From Byssothecium circinans (taxonomy: Eukaryota > Ascomycota > Dothideomycetes > Pleosporales > Massarinaceae), in assembly GCA_010015675.1 (NCBI GenBank), contig ML976983.1, positions 453,433 to 517,432 of the forward strand: a DNA stretch of 64,000 bases, written 5' to 3'. The notes below the pieces were generated by a model, which saw nothing but the letters and a program-made list of their open reading frames with translations, did no database searches and was not told the origin of the DNA. Positions 12,304 through 22,779 of this stretch are shown piece after piece; position 1 is the stretch's first letter; each line of letters starts with the position of its first letter. A program made the position numbers and the translations under genes.

Positions 12304-13742
12304 CTACTCCCTTTCCAACTGGGGCTGGCTCTCTATTCGTAGATGTCGTCCGGCACCGGAAAACGTCAAAACCCGCCCATCGGAAGAAGAATAGAAAGGC
12401 ACTTTCAGAGCTTCCGCATGTTCCGAGACCATGGTGATACCCTCATCAGTCATCTCATAGCCGACTACTGTGACGTATTGGATGAGCGGACACCAAGTCT
12501 CCTTCACCCGAATCAAATCATCAAGACGATCCCGGTCCAACTCTGCAAAGCGACAGTGTTCCAGTTTCAATAATTCCAAAGATGCGGGAAGATAGCTGAC
12601 TTTGAGAAGCTTTTCGAATTCGATGGTCAAGCGCGTCAAGTTCTCGAAGCCACCGAACGACGGATACACGTAATCGGAGGATTCTAAAGGCTCGTTCGAT
12701 TCCTCTATTGTTTCCTCCAATTCAATTTCGCGGAGATCGTAGTAATGATGGAAGTCCAAAAGTAGGACCGTTAATGTATGACGATGTGAAGAGGCGAGTA
12801 GCGCGGTGACGAGTTCTCCGGGTGTGACTAGGTTTAGACGACCTGTATCGGAAGCTCGTCGAAAGCGATCGTTATCCGGAATGACGAGAGAAAATGCTTC
12901 GAGGCCTGAACAGGCATCTATTAATCGTTCCATTGTTTCTAGAGGCCCTATGCACCAGTGGAGACCCACAATGGAGTGAGAGATACTGTTGTGAGGAGGG
13001 AATTCGTCTCGGCCTTGGACGGCGTGGATCTCGCTGGTGAATTCCTGGAACGAAGGGTACTGAAGCAAAGATATATATGGATCGATATTAACGGGACCGT
13101 CTTCGAACCGTTTGTGCCTAGCGTATGAAGTTAGCGTATGTGAATTGGGGAGTCGGTTGGTATCGTACGAGAAGGCAGGTGAGAAATTACGTACAGGCAA
13201 AACGTCTTTAACCTCGATAATATCAAAGCCTCGCTCTGCAAGCGATGAACACGTTGCATTAGATTATTCGGACGCCCAATGTTGTCAGTGAAGCGGATAT
13301 GCTGGAGGTTTTCCAGCCGGGCGAGGATTTCGACAGCGAGCGGATAGAAGCAAAGTGAGGGATTTTTCCCGGCATCGAAGCTTTCTCTTAGTGTCCCGAC
13401 TTCTATAGAACATTTATCCTCTAGTGGTAGGTTCCATCTATCGAGCGTGTGCGTCCTAACAAAGAGCGACTTGTCGTTTACAAGTGCTAGTTCTCGTGTC
13501 GTCTTGGCCAACGTGGGTCTTCCAAGTATAGTTCTGAAGAAAGGCTGTAAGACTCCTAATGGTGATTTTGATGTATCTGAAATCCAGACGCAGGTGTGAA
13601 GTGCCGGCTGCGCAATGTCGCGAAGTAATCGTGAGGTCCGGCATAGACTGAGTAGCGTCTTGACATCGACTTCATTGCCAGTTGCGAGGTAGGAAAAGGC
13701 ATCAAGAAGCAACTCGGAAGGGAGGTCGATAAGCTTTACCAT
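12304..13742 (-). CDS. F-box protein with leucine-rich C-terminal region
   Basis: Two exons, 13742-13195 and 13117-12304, encode 453 residues. Residues 1-45 carry an F-box-type start (LPSELLLDAFSYL, then LCRTSRLLRDIAQPALHT), which in this family binds Skp1 in an SCF ubiquitin ligase. The rest is irregular leucine-rich sequence (NLTRLTIEFEKL, ASLELLKLEHC), probably the substrate-binding part. The intron is GTACGT...TAG, and its 3' half carries a duplicated ACGCTA motif also seen in an intron of the amino-acid permease. It resembles the F-box gene at 29913 in its first 80 residues. Target unknown. Confidence 0.85.
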
Positions 13743-14365
13743 GATCTCAAATGTGCGGTGAGTGAAGAAAGGAGGATTGGCTATGTGGAGCTCAGTTCTT
13801 AAATATCATGGGCTTATCAAGACACTAAGCCTCATTTGTCAAATGAACTCAGTAGGCAACAACGCTGGAGGCATATCTTGGGATAGAAACCTCTTGTGGG
13901 AAGACGATCTTTGAAAATAAGCTGCTAAAACTTGCAGTCACATTGGAAGCTTAAGGACTAGGTGTCACGCGATTGAAACAATTCGCCGCACACCAAAAAA
14001 CTTTAGCTTATATTTACCCACACCCTTTTAACAACCTCTTCCTACTCCTATGTAAAAGAGCAGGCTTAGCTTTACAATTCTATATTTTGTTAAAGTTAAA
14101 GGAGAGTAATTAACGTGTTAGTTATAGTAGGTAGTCTTTAGTGAGAGAGTATTATGTGTGCGGGGAATTCTTTCAACCGCGTGGAGTGTATTAGGTAGTA
14201 TGGTTGTCAGCTTATCTCATGCGATAGATTTTACTGCCGAAAGAGAGAAATATGGGGAGAAGTAATGTTTTATAATGCGTCTATAATACCTGCTATGCCG
14301 GTGCTAAGCTTCAACAGTGTACATGCTATCCTTTCTAACGCCTGGGATGATTTCCACATCTTCAC
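13743..14365. other. intergenic, AT-rich
   Basis: These are 620 bases upstream of the F-box gene and downstream of the transporter gene. The part at 13980-14290 is strongly AT-rich with many TA steps and no coding frame, possibly a decayed repeat. Nothing specific is recognised. Confidence 0.4.
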
Positions 14366-16053
14366 TCACCGCAGCGTCCTTAATTGTATTTCACGTTCAT
14401 CGTAATCACCAGTCTCAGGACCCAAATAGGGAGATATTGAACCCTCCTCTTCCTCGCCATTCCCTCGCTCGGTGTCTTTCCTCGCGTCTTCTCTATGCAT
14501 CGCGACGTACATGGCAGAACCCAGGATCAGTGACGACCCAACAATCGACAACGCACTTGGAGTCGTCCCAAAGACGAGCTTGTCGAACGTGAGAGCAAAA
14601 AGCATTTGACAATATACCATATTGGTAGCGCGTGATGACTTTTCGTACTGCAGGCCAGCGGCAAGGAGGAATTGCTATACACTATCAGCCTGGAAGAGAA
14701 GCGAAGAGAGAAAAATACGTACCATCACGAACCCGCAAATACCTAGAAAGATGAGATACGTCCAATCTTTTAGATTCGTCGGTAGTAAGAATCCCACGCC
14801 AGGCAAAGCGAACATCATCACTGTGCTGACAAATGTGCACCATATCGCAAAATAGTTGACAGAAAGCAGTGGATGAGCCCTCTTTCCTATCCATCGAATA
14901 GTTGTGTACGCACCAGCAGCCCCAAACACGCCAAGCATCGCGATTCCCACAGCAGCCGCCCGTTGCGCTGGAGTTACCGAGTCGTAGTCAGCTGCAAACC
15001 GGTGAGGGACGTCGGCTGTTGTGTTCGCTGGGGTAGGGATAAAGTTCTCATCTCCACTGGCCGGGGGGACAGGATCGTTGTTATGTGTGAGAAAAGAAAA
15101 TAAGGATATCGGACGAGCGATGAGGACCACACCGAAGAGCGAGACGCATGCTGCGATCTGCTCCATTCGGGTGAATGGCTCGTTGATCAGGAATGAACAA
15201 GCCCAGCAGGCGAGCGATGGAGCTAAGAATGTGATGACTGTTGCGTCTGAGAGTGGCAGATAGAGGAGAGAGTCTAGCATACGTTAGTTTTGAGATAGTG
15301 ACGCTGGTATTGGCCCACAACTGTTTCGTATAACCGCATAAGAGTCGCCAAAACTCCGACACGAAAGACTACTAGAGCACTATCGCTTTGAATGGCATCT
15401 GAAGAACAGAGGGATGCTTGTAAGACTTACAGTACATTCCAAAGACACCAAAAAATCCAGTCAAACCGCGTGCGACCAACAGCCATCGAACCTCCTTTAA
15501 TCCGAACGGAAAGTGCTCTGTTTTCGCTCGCCACATGTAAAAAGTAGAGCAGATGGCAGTAATACTCATTCGAGCAAAAAGGATTTGAAAGGGATGGAAT
15601 CCACGCCCTGTCACCAAGATTAGCTCGGATCTCATAATTCAACTGTCACAACCTACCATTGTTACCCTCTACCTCCAACTTGCGGGTAGTGACATTCATC
15701 AAAGTGCCGAACAGCTGCGAGAAAAAGACTAAAGCCAATCCCTTATTGGAAATCCAGAATTGACTAATCCTCCCCTTCAAGCTGCGAGGTTGTGGCGCTG
15801 GGGAACGTGATCCGCATCTATGTCCTCCACCTGGCACTGGCAGATAGTCTCGGATACATCCCGAACGCGCATTGTTCGAGTCTTCAAGTGAGATCAACGA
15901 TGGGTCAGGCGAAGGCGCCCGAAGTGCCCCGCTGACATTCAGTGAATCCTCCGGCTTGCCGCCGGATTTAGCGGGAATAGCGCGAGCTTCGCTGAGTAGG
16001 TCGTCATTAATTTCATATTGCTCTGGGGCTTTTGGCGGTGATAGGAAGCTCAT
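14366..16053 (-). CDS. EamA/DMT-superfamily membrane transporter (SLC35G-like)
   Basis: Four exons, 16053-15657, 15607-15431, 15273-14723 and 14674-14366, encode 477 residues. About 100 hydrophilic N-terminal residues precede roughly ten membrane spans in two EamA halves. The first half contains RKLEVEGN, ILFARMSITA and YLPLSDATVITFLAP. The second half begins near RAAAVGIAMLGVFGAAGAY and ends with SIVGSSLILGSAMYVA. The acidic tail after residue 440 (EEEEG) is cytosolic. Members move small metabolites or nucleotide sugars, and the substrate cannot be read here. The second intron, 157 nt, is longer than the 42-50-nt introns around it but joins YYSLLYLPLSDA correctly. Confidence 0.9.
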
Positions 16054-16793
16054 GATCGTGATGCATTGAAAAGACCGCGAAGTGATCCGGAAGTAGGTGA
16101 GAATTTCGAGAAGTCATCGAGGACACCTAGCCTAGGCGCCGCTATGCAGCAACTGTGGGTAGCTGCGCCGTAGCGGACGAGTTAGAGGCACACGACACAC
16201 AATCTTTTTGGTGCGGCCCCTCCTTTTCCGGTGGCTTCTCCCCCAGCAGGAGGCGGGAATCGTTGTTGAGCGGAAAAGCCCAGTCGCAATCTTGGTGCGC
16301 TATGTCATCATGTCGATACACTCCCCAGCTGATTCGAAGGATATGTGTTGAGGCGATCCGTCTAGGGTAATGTTGAACATTATGATGCACTCACGTGGCA
16401 CTCTAACGTCCGCTGGTCTCGGCTTCCCTTTGAGGACTCGTCATCTAATTACGTAATCAGCAGACGAAAACTTCACAGTAGATGTGTGCATCTCTTATCA
16501 CACTTCAACCGAACGTTTCGTATTGGGAAAACTAGTTGTCGTCCCCTTTCCGATATGGGACGATCGGCGAAGAAGTTATGTCTGAGCAGAGCACTTCGTG
16601 AGCGAGATTGACGGTGGAAGAATGCAACCCATTTTGAATTTTGGCTTCACTTCAAGACATCAACCTGCATAACCTTTGCTGCTTGGCTTGCTTTGTACTT
16701 TTGCAGCAATAACACACTCCTAGAGTTATGTAAAGATGGAATATAATTGATAGGATTTATGGACGCGCAAAGAATGAGGCTATAAAATTCACA
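16054..16793. other. intergenic
   Basis: These are 740 bases upstream of the DMT transporter gene. Short frames near 16150-16390 exist on both strands but carry no motif and overlap each other. No gene is called. Confidence 0.4.
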
Positions 16794-17777
16794 CTACGAC
16801 ATAAAACTCCACCCTTTAACCTTCTGCACCCCAACGCTCATCGGCGGGATCCTTGAAATCGTTCCATACCGCATCGACAACTGAACCTTGTGGGTACCGT
16901 CAAAGTTCGCACGTACCCAGTCGTCGACTGGCTTACAAACCTGCTCAAGTGTGCGTCCATCAGGAAGAGAGAGCCATCTCTCAGGATCGGTAAAACATAG
17001 ATCCAAAGATTTCAACCTCGACAGAGCCATCCAAGGTTAGTGATACGAATCGCTTCATCCACATCTAACAACGCCCCCGAATGAGTCCACCGTTGCAGCA
17101 CTTTGTTGATCAGCTTGACAGACTCCATTTTCTCCTCTTTAATCGGGTGCACGCAAGAACTTTCAATGGTGACGTTTTCAAGCATTGGACAATTGCGTAT
17201 CAGCCTAGTTGCATCGTAGATTTTCCCGGCGCCTCGCTTGAAGGCGAAACCAGAGAAGGTGATAGAGCGGATGGAAGATCGAATCGATTCGTTGGCTTCT
17301 AAGAATCTCCTGAAGGTCTGGACGTCTTGGGATGCATTTGTTGATCTCCCTGTCCTTGAAAAGAAAGGGACGGCTTCAAGGTACACCTGCTTGTTGATGT
17401 AGCAGCATGCGGGTATGACCGCGGTGCTCTGTGTGGTGTCGGAGGATTGGCTGTTGTAGAGCATGGTTGACCTTGGCAGGTTCGATGCAGACAGTTTATA
17501 GTTTATGCGCCCATATGAGATCGCGGAGCTCTCTGGGAAGGCTTAGGATCTTCTTAAACAGCAATTGAAGGTTGATGGGGGGCTTGTTGATGGGCTGCAC
17601 TTTGGAGTTGGCTACATGCAGGGGAGAATCCTTAGGCGCCATGGTCATGGTATGAGATTCTTCCGACAGGCTCAAGATATTCTCGAGTAATGGTGGAGAT
17701 GCAGGGCTCTTGTTGGAGTACCGTATGCCCTGCACTTCGGAGCAGGCTACATGAGGGGGAGGTACCTCAGATTCCAT
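16794..17777 (-). pseudogene. fungal LPRELRDLIW-type (2EXR/F-box-like) gene, frameshifted
   Basis: Three frames on the minus strand join into one plausible protein. The first (17777-17496) ends with ILSLPRELRDLIWAH, the start of the 2EXR/F-box-like fungal domain. The second (17464-17012) has CCYINKQVYLEAVPFF and FRRFLEANESIRSSIRS, the usual continuation. The third (17030-16794) starts ALSRLKSLDLCF. The frame shifts between them have no usable GT-AG intron, and a TAA follows WAHKL. The N-terminal 90 residues also contain an internal duplication: a segment beginning PPPHVACSEVQ is repeated as SPLHVANSKVQ. Most likely a decayed lineage-specific gene, although sequencing errors could also cause the shifts. 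Confidence 0.55.
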
Positions 17778-18029
17778 GGTAGTGATGGGTTGAGATTACA
17801 GGCTTAAGGTTATCGATGGGCTAGGAAAGCGTATGAGGGTATAGCACCGTCGGCCTTGCATAATTTGGCCTTGCTCAATAATTGACTCGCTACCAATAAA
17901 ATGGTTTCGGGTCGCGCCGTGAGTGTGTGTTAAGAAATCGTTGCCTGAATTGAGGACCTCGGGAGTGAGACAGGATTTGATGTAGATTAGCGGGGCTTTC
18001 CAGGTCGTGCTTCGACCATTAAGTCGTAT

Positions 18030-18368
18030 TCACCAACAAAATGATTGTTGAATTTTTACAAGTACACAAGGTAGGTACAATGGCAGGAGGGTACTGTCTG
18101 AGGTAGCCGCAACTGTTAATGATGGTGATGGTACTGGGAAAGCCCAGTGCATCCCATTATACTTCCAGATGAAATCACAAAACTCTCTTGGGAGGTCCAC
18201 GAGCGATCGGAGATACGCGCACTTGGAGTTCATCTCTCGACAATTGGATATTGCGACATGATTGATTGACGGAGTGATTTGCCCCTGGGTATGTTTTGGG
18301 GGCCATTTCGAAACACACCTTGCCGCGGTTCGGGGTTTGAGGCCTTGCTGCTTTAGTTTTCTCTTCAC
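18030..18368 (-). pseudogene. fragment of a second LPREL-type gene copy
   Basis: This frame of 112 residues on the minus strand contains HVAISNCREMNSK and LVDLPREFCDFIW, matching the N-terminal module of the neighbouring 16794-17777 gene (HVANSKVQPINK, LSLPRELRDLIW). After that the similarity is lost and the frame ends in unrelated sequence. It is best read as a truncated tandem copy. Confidence 0.45.
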
Positions 18369-18643
18369 TGTGTCTCTTCAAGCAAGCCCGTGATCAAGCG
18401 CCTAGCATGAGGACTGACTTGCAGTAGCACACCCGCGGTGCCGTCCTTTGCGGGCTCTTGCGCTCGCACTCGCAGATAGACCCCTGCTATCGCTATTATT
18501 ACTGCAAATAGCAGGTGGAGTGAATAATGGTCAGCCACCATTGTGATATCCCCCTCGACGTCGGGGCGGTACCCGTCTTCCCCGCTCAAACGATTCTCTT
18601 CGCCCCAAAGATTCGACGTTTGCGTGCGTTCTCTCCAAGTCAT
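18369..18643 (-). CDS. small ORF with one predicted membrane segment, doubtful
   Basis: The open frame begins at 18643 and closes at 18365, inside the neighbouring LPREL-type fragment. It encodes 92 residues and includes a hydrophobic run (LHLLFAVIIAIAGVYL) after an internal Met. No family is recognised. A hydrophobic stretch of this length can arise by chance, so I do not trust it as a gene. Confidence 0.15.
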
Positions 18644-21600
18644 TGACGTGCAGGCGCCACTGAACTCTATGAACCATGCACACCGATCAACGATTAACGA
18701 CGCGAATGTGACGCGCCTTACGCAGTGTTAGCGACACTGCTACGGCTCGGTAGCAGGGTCATTGCTGGCCCATCGCTGTGGCTCACATGCATTTTCTAGG
18801 TGCAAGGCAGTCTGCGTCTGTATACTCGTCATCAAAAACACTTTGCCTCAAGTTCAGGGACTTAAGGCTAGGGAAAGCTTTATATCAAGCCATATAAGAG
18901 CAGAAGCAGAAGGTCAGTTGAGGTGGCTGGCGCGTCGCAGTCACTGACCAGAGTACGTATGGCACATTCTGTTGACCAGTTTTTCCGTCAGTGGGCAACA
19001 AGACGTCTGAAGAAGTTCATAGCAACTGAGAGTCATGATCTCTTGGATGACGAAGGGCGCATGCAGGTTGTTTTGCTTTTTTACGCGCAAACCAAAGGCA
19101 TGAAACTTGGATCGTGCAAGAAAGAGAAAGGGGAAAGGGAAATGCACAAGGATGAAAAAAGAGAAGGTCTGCCTCGTTTAAGGCTTTTCGTGATGATGGC
19201 TGAAACACAAACTCATACGGAGTACCGCATATCTACTGGAATAAAATGTTGTCATCCATTGCGGATACAACGGACGAGAACAGATCGCATGACACCGGCT
19301 TCCACCGAGGAACCATTTCGGTAACTCACTGGCCAAAACCTTCGCGCAGACCTCATCTCAGCCCAAGCTTCCAACCAAAGCTTAAACACCACCATAACGG
19401 TCGGCCGACCATCCAACAACATTCTTGGCAACATCTTCCGCAAAGACCCGCACCAAATGACAAGTGTCAAGAAGCCGTGAAACCTCCTTTCAAACATGGA
19501 TTCCTGATGCTGCCAAAGTTGTGTTCTCTTGGCCATCAACGATTTACTGTGTACACAGCATGAACTTGGCCTAACGATTCAGGACCATGTGTCAGTCTCC
19601 AGCACGGTGGGACTCGTTCAGGGCCCTTTTCCAGGTCCTCCCATTACATACATCGACCAGAGAACCTGACCTCGGGATTATTGGTGCCGATACCGATGAC
19701 GAGTCCACGAAGTTATTTTAATCGAGATCATTCATGGTGGAGACCAATTCTGATGGATTAATAATCCTGCTATTGGAAGAGTAGCCGGCCCCGGAAGTGA
19801 ACCAACGTCCCTAAAAAATCCCATCGAATATGTGTGATACCATCAAGCGGATGTCAACGAGTGAGGTGTACCGCCAGGTACCAAAGAGGGTTCTGGTCCT
19901 CGTGGTCAATGTCAATAACAATCATCATGTCGTTGACCGCGCACCCAGCATTGACCACAGTAGTCTGCAACACGCGTTGGTGGCATGGTAGCGGCATTAT
20001 TATTTGCCATGTGCAGTTTGCAGGAAGCAGGAAGGACCCAGGAGGCATGCTCGTAACAAGTGATGCGCATGATCGACCCGGAGTGCGGCACGAGTCATGA
20101 CGGATGTGCCGTCAAGGTCCCTTAACGCAGACCTGCATGCAAGCATGCAAGCACAGGGCCCGTGCTTGACTGGTTGCGTGGACGTTACAAGTAATAGATA
20201 AGGAAAGAAGGCAGAGGGACAGGAGGCTGTGTTCTCGGTCATAACCAGGTTCGCTTTTTACCTTGCATATAATAAGTGACAAGTTTCCATTAATGCTGTG
20301 CAAAGAGGCCCGATGCATGGGGCAAGTTACGAAAGACTTTCCTGATACGGCTCTTTGACAGCTCAGTGATGCAGCACTTCGTCAATGGAGCACAGTACCA
20401 AGAAGCGCATTCCCATGCCGTGTGCCGAAGTCACGGCGGTTTTTTGACAGTGCGGTTACCTTTGCGTTGCCTTCGTACACAGCAAGTATTCCGGTCAAGC
20501 CTGCTGTGCATCATGTCTAAGTTTTGATAGCTCGCTTCTCAAGTCCATGAGTTCCAAGGAAAGTTCTTTAATGAGCTGTCGTGGAACCTCAAGACCCCCA
20601 ATTGCCTTAGCCTAGTCGGTCCGAAATATGGTTTTACTTCTTTGGAACTCGTACAGTGTACTGTAGCATGGTACACAGTATTCGCTAGTGCAGAACTGAC
20701 AGCTCAGTAACACGGCGCCAACACTATTAGAAAGGTTCCGGTGAATGAAATCTTGATGTCTACTAATGCGGGGGTGGAGAGCCTTAACCAAGCTGTGTGA
20801 CTCTGAAATGTTGACCTCGGTCACACATCGATAGTAATACTGCCACAAAATGCAATTGACATTCAGTTAGTCATGAGAAGGCTCGAGCTCACGGAAGCAT
20901 AGGCATGGCGGAAGGGAGCTCCCGTTCCTTCCGCCCGCACTTGACTGATCCTCCAATATTGTGAGTCCCGGTGCTGGGATACACCGCCAATTCCCCTCTT
21001 CGCTGGCTCCACACATGAAGATGGCGGTTAGTGTTGTTGGTTGTACAGATAGGCCTTGGTATTCGAGAACCGAGTTACTTCTTTATGGGGCTCGTCAGCT
21101 AAGAGACTTGGGTGGATATCGGTTAGTACGGCACAAAAGGTATGAGTTGATGCGCAATTGCTGGTCTATGTCATGGCTGCTTGCTGCAAGTTAGTCTGCG
21201 TGGGGTAGGAGCAGCATTCACTTTCTTCCATGTGAAATCAGGGATCTACACTCTCCGACCTTCTCTCTCGTCCAAGGTAATGTTCCATGAATTGCTCTGA
21301 CTCGACTCACAGAGTGCCGCGGCCCCCGGATGGTGTTCTGTGTGACAGTGAGCAAGCACGAGCTGCTAAAGACTAACAACGTGCTGCCTCTCCTCGTATA
21401 TGCAAGACTTCAAATGTGAATAAGCGTCATGACCCCGAGAAGAAACTCGTGGGGGGCGAAGGGGTGTCGGCTGCTTTCCGAGGCTGATGACAGCGGGGAT
21501 GTTCGGAAGTCCACCCGTGGTGACAGCGGCCACCAAAACGCTAGCTGGCCGTACATATGGGCCCTGATCCAAATTTACCAATCACGAAGTGATGCGCGAC

Positions 21601-22779
21601 ATAGCAAGGAGGGGCCTAGTGCTCATGACTAGGCACTGCAAACACATACAGCCCCGCAGTGGGTCGAGCGATGCACAAGCTCATTCCTGGCTGGAAACAT
21701 AGTCATGACACCCTGTGATAGCGGTAAGGGGCGACACACAGGTCACACCTTTTCCAGACCGACATTTGCCGCCGTATTAGGCCTCGCTGCCCTTTCCTAT
21801 GCTTTCCAATAATGCTCGAAAAGACACGGGACTACTCAATGGGGCTCTTGCATGCTGACATGTCTTTGCCGGATCACTCTGGAAAACGAATTAGGAAGTC
21901 TTCAGTGACACATCACTGTACAGAACCTAGGTCCCAAGTCCGCGTACACAAAATACTTCAATGGGTGGTGTTATTACAGCCTTTCCCCTCATCTTAGTGA
22001 CGGTGATATAGAGTGGGGCTTGCTGGCCGAAAAACATGCTCGTGAGCGCATGACCTGAGCGTCACTCTAAGCGTCTCGAGATTCACAAAATGTGCGACGA
22101 AAAGTGCTCGAAACGCCTATGCGCCGCTTCCTCGAGCCATCTTGCCACCTTCAAGACTTCAGCCACGGTATCTACCCGAACACAGCAGTAACAGTTTCAA
22201 CAGGAGCCACTATCGAGTGCCACACCCTGCTAGCGTGCGTGCCACCAATAGCACTATTGGCGGGTAAGAGATTCTGCAGGACGTGCAAGTTTCTCTAATG
22301 ACTGGGACGTGTTATCAGAAACTACGTCGTGTAACCGTTAACCCCGAAATGACAGTAGAGGCATGGGTGCGGATCCATGCTCTCGGCGTCAACAGTTATA
22401 CAAACATGCAATAAGCTGAGGTCGCTGTGCTTGACGAGAGCTAAGCGAGAGGCCATGATGCCTGAGTGATTAAGGCGAGATAAGAGACAGGGATGATCAT
22501 GTAAAGAAGTCCGCATTCAGAATTGCGAGATATGCGTTGCGAGTTAGCGAGGTTTGCTAGAAACGTGCGGACCACTTGACAGGGGGGAACGTGAGGTAGG
22601 ACACAAATATGCGTGTGATAATGACCCGCTGTCGTGATTTGGAAGAGGCGGCAGTGTGGAGGGGAACGAACAAGGAAGTTTGCCTCGTTGATGAGAAATG
22701 TCCTGTATCCTGATTTTTTCAACCTGGGACTGTAGCTCCCTCTACCCCACGGGAAATAATGCCGTCTCTTGCGCTCCAC
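18644..22779. other. 4.1-kb gene-free interval
   Basis: No frame longer than about 130 codons and no splice-consistent model was found. GC content is near the genome average, so this is not the AT-rich type of spacer. A short palindromic, repetitive patch of GCATGCAAGCATGCAAGC lies near 20131-20150. It contains nothing else I can name. Confidence 0.4.

Noticed and set aside
12343..12573. A plus-strand frame inside the F-box gene
   Set aside because: It is antisense to the conserved F-box/LRR frame and has no motif.
14675..15635. Several separate minus-strand frames taken as individual genes
   Set aside because: They are exons of one DMT transporter. The splice phases join them and restore conserved membrane segments.
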